This document shows, in pieces, positions 58,445-64,000 of a stretch of 64,000 bases of DNA. The notes beneath the pieces were generated by a model. That model was not told the DNA's origin and searched no databases. It worked only from the letters and a program-made list of their open reading frames with translations. Each line of letters starts with the position of its first letter. Within the stretch, counting starts at the first letter, position 1. The stretch is from RYN-230 sp963717125. Its GTDB lineage: Bacteria > Actinomycetota > Actinomycetes > Streptosporangiales > Streptosporangiaceae. The position numbers and the translations under genes were made by a program. The stretch covers positions 1-64,000 of the forward strand of contig CAVQVG010000019.1 in assembly GCA_963717125.1 (NCBI GenBank), read 5' to 3'.

Positions 58445-58720
58445 GTGGTCGAGTTGGATGAGCTGAGACCTGGTGATCCACGGCGGATCGGACCGTACTG
58501 GCTGGAAGCGCGACTCGGCGCGGGGGGCATGGGCCGGGTCTACCTGGCCCGGTCGCCGGGGGGCCGGAAAGTCGCCGTCAAGACCATCCACGCCGAACTG
58601 GCGGACAGCGCCGACTTCCGGGCCCGGTTCGCCCAGGAGGTGTCCGCCGCCCGCAAGGTGAGCGGCATATTCACGGTGCCGGTCGTGGACGCCGATCTGG
58701 ACGGCCCGGTGGCGTGCTGA
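58445..58720 (+). pseudogene. Truncated Ser/Thr kinase N-terminal duplicate
   Basis: 91 codons ending DADLDGPVAC. The product matches the first ~90 residues of the kinase at 60838 closely (RIGPYWLEARLGAGGMGRVY; SPGGRKVAVK), including the glycine loop and lysine, but stops before the catalytic loop. The similarity also covers ~30 bp before the start. It is joined directly to the GH3 gene, whose GTG lies in its last codons. A segmental duplication with deletion explains this. Confidence 0.75.
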
Positions 58721-59910
58721 CCAGACTCCGGGCAGCCGTGCTGGCCGGCGCGCTGGCGGCCGCGGCCGGGTGCAGCGTGCAGGATGCCCCGGCCCCCGGG
58801 CCGGCCCACACCAGCGGTCCGGCCGCCAGCGGCAGCGCCAGCGCCCGCGCCAGCGGCCCGGATGAGCAGCCCAGCCGCCCGGCTCGGTGCGATCCGGCCG
58901 CGGTGCTCGGCAGCTGGAGCACGGCCCGGCGCGCGGCCCAGCTCGTGGTCGCGCCGGCCGAGGAGGACGACGTGCTGGCCGCCCAGCCGATGGTCGAGGC
59001 GGGAGTGGGCGGGCTGCTCCTGTTCGGCAGCGCGGCGCCGGCCAGCCTGCCCGGGCAGCTAGCGGCGCTGCGCCGGCACGCCCCGGGGGCAGTGCCACCG
59101 CTGGTGATGACCGACGAGGAGGGCGGCGAGATCCAGCGCATGGCCAACCTGGTCGGCGATCTGCCCTGGCCGCGGACCATGGCCGCCACCATGACCCCGG
59201 CCCAGGTCCGGGCCCTGGCGGAGCACGTCGGGCGCCGGATGCGGGCGGCCGGCATCACCATGGACCTGGCCCCCGTGCTCGACCTGTCGGACAGTCCCGG
59301 CCCGAATGCCACTTACCCGGACGGGCCGCGCTCGTTCAGCGTGCGGCCGGCGGTGGCCACCGCGTACGGCCTCGCGTTCGCCCAGGGCCTGCTGGACGGC
59401 GGCGTGATCCCGGTGGTTAAGCACTTTCCCGGGCTCGGGCAGGCCAGTGCCAACACGGACTTCGGACAGGCCACCGACCCGCCGCTGCGAACCCTGGAAA
59501 CCGGCGCGCTGCTGCCCTTCGAGGCGGCGATCAAGCACGGCCTGCCCGCGGTGATGGTGGGCGAGGCAGCCGTCCCCGGCCTGACCCACGGGCTGCCCGC
59601 CACCCTGTCCAGCCGGGCCATCACCGGTGTGCTGCGCCGCCAGCTCGGTTTCCATGGCCTGGTACTGACCGATTCGCTGTCCGCGGCTGCCATCCAGGAC
59701 GCCGGTTATGACATCCCGCAGGCGGCGGTGCGCGCCATCGAGGCGGGCGCCGACATGGTCACGTTCGACACCTCGAACCCGCCGGCCACCACCAACGAGG
59801 TCATCACCAGCCTCGTCGCGGCCGTCCGCTCCGGCCAGCTGCCGGTGGCCCGGCTGGACAGCGCCGTGCAGCACGTGCTTCAGGTCAAAGGCCGACCCGT
59901 CTGCGGCTGA
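58714..59910 (+). CDS. GH3 beta-N-acetylhexosaminidase-like lipoprotein
   Basis: 398 residues. Signal peptide LTRLRAAVLAGALAAAAGCS with lipobox (Cys ~20), then a Pro/Ser-rich spacer. The GH3 domain begins at LGSWSTARRAAQLVVAPAEE and shows VMTDEEGGEIQRM, MRAAGITMDLAPVLDL, the motif KHFPGLGQASANTDFGQATD and LVLTDSLSAAAIQDAGYD with the catalytic Asp. Family members (NagZ type) cleave N-acetylglucosamine from peptidoglycan fragments. His of KHFPGHG is Leu here, a variant common in actinobacterial members. It acts at the outer face of the membrane. Confidence 0.88.
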   Translation: MLTRLRAAVLAGALAAAAGCSVQDAPAPGPAHTSGPAASGSASARASGPDEQPSRPARCDPAAVLGSWSTARRAAQLVVAPAEEDDVLAAQPMVEAGVGGLLLFGSAAPASLPGQLAALRRHAPGAVPPLVMTDEEGGEIQRMANLVGDLPWPRTMAATMTPAQVRALAEHVGRRMRAAGITMDLAPVLDLSDSPGPNATYPDGPRSFSVRPAVATAYGLAFAQGLLDGGVIPVVKHFPGLGQASANTDFGQATDPPLRTLETGALLPFEAAIKHGLPAVMVGEAAVPGLTHGLPATLSSRAITGVLRRQLGFHGLVLTDSLSAAAIQDAGYDIPQAAVRAIEAGADMVTFDTSNPPATTNEVITSLVAAVRSGQLPVARLDSAVQHVLQVKGRPVCG

Positions 59911-59951
59911 GAACGGAGATCGGCGGGTGCCGCCTTTTGGTACGGTTGGTG

Positions 59952-60052
59952 ATGAAGGGGAGTAGTCCTTCGTCGGCTGGTTAACATGCTGGCACGCGGT
60001 GCGTGCCCGGCCACCGGGTCACGTAGCTGTGACGGACGAGACCTTCGGCTGT
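59952..60052 (+). promoter_or_regulatory. yybP-ykoY manganese riboswitch
   Basis: The family's conserved 5' element GAAGGGGAGTAG (59954-59965) and 3' element GACGAGACCTTCGGC (60036-60050) are present, and GAAGG pairs with CCTTC to close the P1 helix. It lies 70-170 nt upstream of a GDT1-type exporter gene, the commonest target of this riboswitch. Mn2+ binding should raise expression. The variable helix between them contains the GC-rich hairpin at ~59985-60020. Confidence 0.88.
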
Positions 60053-60120
60053 TGAGCGCATCCGGCCGGAGGACCCAGCGCAGCATCCGGTCCGGGTGAA
60101 ACCCGACCGAAGGAATCTGA

Positions 60121-60717
60121 ATGCCCTATCTCGCCGCCGCCGGTGTCGCGTTCGTCCTCACCTTCCTCGGCGAACTGCCGGACAAGTCGCTGTTCGCGTC
60201 GCTGGTCCTCGGCACCCGGTACCGGCCCGCGTACGTGTGGGCCGGGGCGGCCGCGGCGTTCACCGTGCACGTGGGGATCGCGGTGACCGCCGGGCGGCTA
60301 CTGGCCCTGCTGCCGCAGCATCTGGTGGACGGCGTGGTAGCCACGCTGTTCCTGGCCGGCGCCGTCTACCTGCTGGTGACCAGCTTCCGCCCGCAGCCGC
60401 GGGAGGACGTGGACGCGGCCCGGCAAGGCGGCCCGCCTGCGTCATTCGCCCGGGTCGCGGGCACCAGCTTCGCCGTGGTGTTCCTCGCCGAGTGGGGCGA
60501 CATCACCCAGCTCACCGCCGCCAACCTGGCCGCCCGATACGACCCGCTGTCTGTCTTCGCTGGGGCCACTCTGGGGCTGTGGGCGGTGGCCGCCATCGCG
60601 GTCAACGTCGGTGCCAAGAGCCTTAACGTCATCCCCATGGCCTGGGTGCGCCGGATCACCGCCGTCATCTTGCTCGCCCTGGGCGGCTACACAGCGTTCA
60701 TGGCCATCAGCGGCTGA
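60121..60717 (+). CDS. TMEM165/GDT1 family (UPF0016) Mn2+/Ca2+ exporter
   Basis: 198 residues, six hydrophobic helices. The two family repeats carry ELPDKSLFASLVLG and the AEWGDITQLTAANL version of the ExGDR/KS/T motif, which line the cation path. Bacterial homologues (MneA, MntX types) export manganese. ATG after GAAGGA. The yybP-ykoY riboswitch upstream agrees with manganese control. Monocistronic. Confidence 0.92.
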   Translation: MPYLAAAGVAFVLTFLGELPDKSLFASLVLGTRYRPAYVWAGAAAAFTVHVGIAVTAGRLLALLPQHLVDGVVATLFLAGAVYLLVTSFRPQPREDVDAARQGGPPASFARVAGTSFAVVFLAEWGDITQLTAANLAARYDPLSVFAGATLGLWAVAAIAVNVGAKSLNVIPMAWVRRITAVILLALGGYTAFMAISG

Positions 60718-60748
60718 GCCGCCCCCTAGGCAGCTCACTCGACTCAAA

Positions 60749-60774
60749 GTGACCTACAACGTACTGTAAGTCAC
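60749..60774. promoter_or_regulatory. 26-bp near-perfect palindrome before the kinase gene
   Basis: GTGACCTACA, a self-symmetric ACGTAC, then TGTAAGTCAC; one mismatch in ten arm bases. It is 64 bp before the kinase start and 32 bp after the exporter stop. It could be an operator or a bidirectional terminator; there is no T tract. Confidence 0.55.
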
Positions 60775-60837
60775 AGGGGTCGCTGGGCATCTCCGCTGAC
60801 CCCCGAGAGGTCTCTTTCTCCACTCGCACCCGGGGGG

Positions 60838-62565
60838 GTGGGCGGGTTGGATGAGCTACAACCTGGGGATCCACGGCGGATAGGCCCGTACTGGCTGGAG
60901 GCGCGGCTGGGCGCGGGCGGCATGGGCCGGGTCTATCTCGGCCGGTCCCCGGGCGGCCGGAAGGTCGCCGTCAAGGCGATCCGGGCCGAACTGGCCGAGA
61001 GCGCCGACTTCCGCACCCGGTTCGCCCGCGAGGTGTCCGCGGCACGGCGAGTCAGCGGCGTCTTCACCGCGCCGGTGCTGGACGCCGATCTGGACGGGCC
61101 GGTGCCCTGGCTGGCCACGTCGTACGTGCCCGGCCCGTCGCTGGGCGACGCGGTGGCCGGGGACGGCCCACGGCCGGTCTCCGAGGTACTGCAACTGGCC
61201 GCCGGGCTCGCCGAGGCTCTGGCCGCCATCCACGCCGCCGGTGTGGTGCACCGCGACCTGAAGCCGTCCAACGTGATCCTGGCCGCCGACGGCCCACGGG
61301 TGCTCGACTTCGGTATCTCCTGGTCGGCCGGGGCCAGCGCGCTGACCCAGACCGGCATGGTCGTCGGCTCGCCCGGTTTCATGTCCCCCGAGCAGGCTGA
61401 GGGCCGGGACGTCGGGCCGGCCAGCGACATGTTCAGTTTGGGTGCGGTGCTGGCGTTCGCGGCCACCGGGGAGGGCCCGTTCGGCGCGGGGTCCACCGCC
61501 GCGCTGGTGTACCGGGTGGTGTACAGCGAGCCGGACACCGCGCGGCTGCCCGCCGAACTCCGCCCGCTGGTCAACCGCTGCCTGGCCAAAGATCCGCCGC
61601 ACCGGCCGACCGCAACCCAGCTGCTGGCCGAGCTGACCGCCCGGCCGGCCGGTCCGGCCCGGCCCGCTGCGGCCGCGTCGTCGCCGCTGCCCCGGCGGCC
61701 GCGGCCAGCCCGGGACGGCCCGCCGCCGGCCGGCACCGACCGCGCCATGGCGCACCCCCCGACCGAGTATCCGGCGCACCCGCCCACCGAATATCCGGCG
61801 CACCCGCCCACCGAGCGGGCCGCGTCCGCATATACCCCCGATCCGGCCCGGCCAGCCGGCCGGGATGCCCCAGCGGCCACGGCGCCGACCGAGCGGGCCG
61901 CTGGGCCGCCCGCCCAGCGCCGGCGGTCCGGGTGGCGCTGGCTGCTCACCGCCGCCGCGGCCGTCCTGCTGGCCGGGGCGGCCGTGGGCACCTTTCTCGC
62001 CCTCCGGCCCCGGCCCGCCGGTCACCAGGCCGCCCGTAGCGCCGTCGGCGTGCACCCGGCCCCGCTGAGCGCGCACGCGAAACACACCACTCCGCGGCCA
62101 ACCCAGCCCCCCGGCACGCCGGCGATGGCTACCCTCGGCTCATACCTGGCGCGGAGCGCGTCAGTGCGGCCCACTGTCCAGGCGGCGATCGACGGCGTGG
62201 AAACCTGCTCGCAGAGCCCAGCCAGCGGGGAGGCAACTCTCCAGCAGGCCATCAGCACCCGGCAGCAGATCGTCAGCGGCCTGCGCACGCTCGCCCCGTC
62301 CGGCCTGCCGCACGGCGCTCAGCTGGTAACCCGGCTGACCACCGCGATGCAGGACTCGATCACCGCGGATCGTGACTACCAGGGCTGGATGGCCGGCGTG
62401 GCCAGCTCCGGCGGCTGCGGGTCGAACCCGGCCACCGACCCCAGCTATGCGGCCGGCCAGCAGGCGTCCGGCCAGGCCACCGCGGCCAAGAACGCGTTCC
62501 TGGCCATCTGGAACCCGATGGCCCCGGCCTACCGGCAGCCGGCCTATTCGAGCACCGACTTCTGA
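60838..62565 (+). CDS. Membrane Ser/Thr protein kinase (PknB-like, no PASTA)
   Basis: 575 residues. The kinase domain fills ~15-270: glycine loop LGAGGMGRVYLGR, VAVK lysine, HRDLKPSN at ~137, DFG at ~156 and SPEQAEGRDVGPASDMFSLG. A Pro/Ala-rich juxtamembrane segment has three tandem AHPPTEYP repeats. The membrane helix is at ~366-390 (WRWLLTAAAAVLLAGAAVGT). The ~180-residue outer part is helical, includes two Cys (TCSQS and GGCGS) and no PASTA domain. GTG start. Its end overlaps the amidase start (TGATG), so both are cotranslated; it may adjust peptidoglycan turnover. A truncated copy lies at 58445. Confidence 0.92.
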   Translation: MGGLDELQPGDPRRIGPYWLEARLGAGGMGRVYLGRSPGGRKVAVKAIRAELAESADFRTRFAREVSAARRVSGVFTAPVLDADLDGPVPWLATSYVPGPSLGDAVAGDGPRPVSEVLQLAAGLAEALAAIHAAGVVHRDLKPSNVILAADGPRVLDFGISWSAGASALTQTGMVVGSPGFMSPEQAEGRDVGPASDMFSLGAVLAFAATGEGPFGAGSTAALVYRVVYSEPDTARLPAELRPLVNRCLAKDPPHRPTATQLLAELTARPAGPARPAAAASSPLPRRPRPARDGPPPAGTDRAMAHPPTEYPAHPPTEYPAHPPTERAASAYTPDPARPAGRDAPAATAPTERAAGPPAQRRRSGWRWLLTAAAAVLLAGAAVGTFLALRPRPAGHQAARSAVGVHPAPLSAHAKHTTPRPTQPPGTPAMATLGSYLARSASVRPTVQAAIDGVETCSQSPASGEATLQQAISTRQQIVSGLRTLAPSGLPHGAQLVTRLTTAMQDSITADRDYQGWMAGVASSGGCGSNPATDPSYAAGQQASGQATAAKNAFLAIWNPMAPAYRQPAYSSTDF

Positions 62566-63485
62566 TGCGCCGCCTCGCCTGGGCGCTGCCCGCCGCGACG
62601 ATCGCGCTGACCGCGTGCAGCATCGCGCCAGCCACCAGCCAGCCCAACGCCGCGGCCCGGACCCGGCCGGCCAGCACGCCGGCGACGCCGACCAGCGCCG
62701 CGCCGACCGCCAGCACCCCGGCCAGCACACCGGCACCCGCGGTGGCCGCCGCAGCAGCCACCGTGCCGCCGCGGCTGCCGCACTCCCCCGGCGGTGGCCC
62801 CGGCCGGTTCCCGGCCACCGCCTCCGGGGTGCTGGACGGCAAGGTCGTCCTGGTGGACCCGGGGCACAACGGCGGGAACTTCGACGCGCCGTCGGTCATC
62901 AACCGGCTGATCTGGAACGGCCGGGAAAGCGAGACCTGCGACACCACCGGCGCCGAGACGGACAGCGGCTACACCGAGGCGCAGTTCAACTGGAACGTGG
63001 CCCGCTACCTGGCCGCCGACCTGCGCGCGGCGGGCGCGACCGTGGTGCTCACCCGCACCTCCAACACGGGGGTGGGCCCGTGCGTCACCGAGCGGGCCGC
63101 CCTGGGCAACAAGGCGCATGCCAGCGCAGCGGTGTCCATCCACGCCGACGGCGGGCCGCCGGGCGGCCGCGGCTTCGCCGTCCTGGAACCGGTCCCGGAC
63201 GGAATCAACGACGCCATCGTGCGGCCGTCCGCCCAGCTCGGCACCGACCTGCGCAACGCGTTCGCGGCCGGCACCGGCGAGCCGGTCAGCTCCTACGACG
63301 GGGTGAACGGGATCCAGCCGCGCGACGACCTGGGCGGCATCAACCTGTCCACCGTGCCGAAGGTGTTCATCGAGTGCGCCAACATGCGCAACGCGGCCGA
63401 CGCCGCGCTGGTCACCTCCCCCGCCTGGCAGGCCAAGGCGGCCCGGGCCATCGCGGCCGGCCTGACCAGGTTCCTCACCCGCTGA
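62565..63485 (+). CDS. N-acetylmuramoyl-L-alanine amidase (Amidase_3) lipoprotein
   Basis: 306 residues. The signal peptide MRRLAWALPAATIALTACSI has the lipobox LTAC (Cys 18), then a long Ala/Thr/Pro linker to ~85. The catalytic domain shows the zinc ligands: VLVDPGHNGGNFDAP (His), YTEAQFNWNVARYLAADLRA (Glu), AVSIHADGGPPGGRGFAVLE (His) and the active-site Glu in VFIECANMRNAADA. The enzyme cuts the bond between MurNAc and the stem peptide. It overlaps the kinase stop. Together with the GH3 lipoprotein it makes this a wall-remodelling locus. Confidence 0.93.
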   Translation: MRRLAWALPAATIALTACSIAPATSQPNAAARTRPASTPATPTSAAPTASTPASTPAPAVAAAAATVPPRLPHSPGGGPGRFPATASGVLDGKVVLVDPGHNGGNFDAPSVINRLIWNGRESETCDTTGAETDSGYTEAQFNWNVARYLAADLRAAGATVVLTRTSNTGVGPCVTERAALGNKAHASAAVSIHADGGPPGGRGFAVLEPVPDGINDAIVRPSAQLGTDLRNAFAAGTGEPVSSYDGVNGIQPRDDLGGINLSTVPKVFIECANMRNAADAALVTSPAWQAKAARAIAAGLTRFLTR

Positions 63486-63812
63486 CCACCGGACGCGATC
63501 ATCGTGGCGCCCGGCACGGTCAACACCATCAACAAGTGGGGCGCCGGGATCTGCGACACGCCGCCGCTGGGCATCCTGGTGGAAGCCATCGGCAAGCGGC
63601 TGCCGATCGTGGCCATGCCGGTCAGCAACCCCGAGCATGCCGCGCACCCGGCGTTCGCCGAGAACATCGCCCGGCTGCGCTCCTGGGGCGTGACGGTGCT
63701 GACCCGGACCCAGCCGGACGAGGCGGACGAGGCGACGGCCGACCGCACCGCGCAGCGGGGGTTTCCCTGGGCGCGGGGTCTGGCGGCGGTGTCCGCCCGG
63801 CCACCAGAGTGA
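63486..63812 (+). pseudogene. Flavoprotein (PPC decarboxylase-like) C-terminal fragment
   Basis: The frame is open right after the amidase stop: DAIIVAPGTVNTINKWGAGI, CDTPPLGILVEAIGKRLPIV, AMPVSNPEHAAHPAFAENIA. This is the second half of the flavoprotein family fold (CoaC/DfpA-like, with the FMN-contact TVNTINKW and the substrate-side PFTN). The N-terminal half is missing. Only the GTG at 63504 could start translation; the short product would lack half of the FMN site. Confidence 0.55.
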
Positions 63813-63837
63813 CCGGGCGGCTATCCGCGCGTGCTGG

Positions 63838-64000
63838 TCAGCCGACCTGCGACAGGCCCTTCTCCAGGTCGGCGCCATTCATGGCGGGCGCCAACTGGAC
63901 GTCGGCGTTCAGTTCCATGAAGAACGGCTCGGCGAACGGCGGCAGATCCGATGGATCGGGCATGTCGAACACCATGAACGCGGTGCGCCGCCCGTCGAAC
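63838..64000 (-). CDS. Conserved small protein, 5' partial at window edge
   Basis: The last 54 codons of a minus-strand gene that enters from outside: FDGRRTAFMVFDMPDPSDLP, PFAEPFFMELNADVQLAPAM, NADLEKGLSQVG-like end. The pattern of beta strands and the closing GADLEKGLS suggest a small dimeric alpha/beta-barrel protein (DUF3303 or ferredoxin-like type). I cannot name it with confidence. The start is beyond 64000. Confidence 0.55.
   Translation of the reverse strand, partial: FDGRRTAFMVFDMPDPSDLPPFAEPFFMELNADVQLAPAMNGADLEKGLSQVG

Overview
The window is high-GC DNA with GTG/TTG starts, very short intergenic gaps and long open antisense frames. Its gene families (AfsR/SARP regulator, SepX/GlpR, HATPase_c anti-sigma-like protein, membrane Ser/Thr kinase, a LexA box of the TCGAAC-N4-GTTCGA type) point to a filamentous or soil actinomycete, probably Streptosporangiales-like. 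The species cannot be named from sequence alone.

Layout. 1-9.5 kb is housekeeping: a cut-off YCII/SnoaL protein, an orphan DUF433 protein, tRNA-Arg(CCU), a CBS-pair protein, and a minus-strand group (MTA phosphorylase, FmdB-type zinc ribbon, 5-formyl-THF cyclo-ligase). Divergent from these runs a plus-strand string galU-moeA-moaC-mog-GNAT-SepX/GlpR, in which moeA, moaC and mog overlap by ATGA. tRNA-Ala(CGC) follows. From that tRNA to about 36.6 kb the DNA is accessory. A 46-bp copy of the tRNA 3' end at 12.4 kb closes a small island with a SEC-C-type pseudogene and a vapBC pair under a 23-bp palindrome. A tyrosine-integrase remnant lies just beyond. Then come a membrane-anchored NB-ARC/WD40 STAND protein with about 14 WD repeats, fragments of MarR and Rieske-oxygenase genes, an ABC exporter, an AbiL-like (RloA/RloB) anti-phage pair, an orphan response regulator, and an ABC-2 system whose ATPase has a damaged Walker A. 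A complete IS66-family element follows (20-bp inverted repeats, 8-bp target duplication) that carries a HEAT-repeat cargo gene. Last is a 1430-residue protein that joins a zinc-phospholipase-C-like domain to an alpha/beta hydrolase and overlaps a CARDB-like partner gene.

From 37 kb on: an M20 amidohydrolase, an anti-sigma-like ATPase, an AfsR-type regulator, an operon of a left-handed-helix acyltransferase, an acyl-CoA dehydrogenase and a DUF2332 protein opposite an XRE regulator, and a DUF2293 - DprA - ComF-like phosphoribosyltransferase cassette with a LexA-like box in front of dprA. Further on are small membrane proteins, a DUF6424-like protein, a secreted beta-helix protein, DUF885 and DUF488 proteins and a frameshifted RCC1 lipoprotein. 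The last 6 kb is a cell-envelope locus: a truncated duplicate of a Ser/Thr kinase, a GH3 lipoprotein, a yybP-ykoY manganese riboswitch before a GDT1-type exporter, the full-length kinase, and an N-acetylmuramoyl-alanine amidase lipoprotein.

The best candidates for little-described biology are the PLC/hydrolase-CARDB pair, the SOS-controlled DprA-ComF cassette, the WD40 STAND protein and the IS66 element with a HEAT passenger. All functions are inferred from sequence reading; no database search was run.
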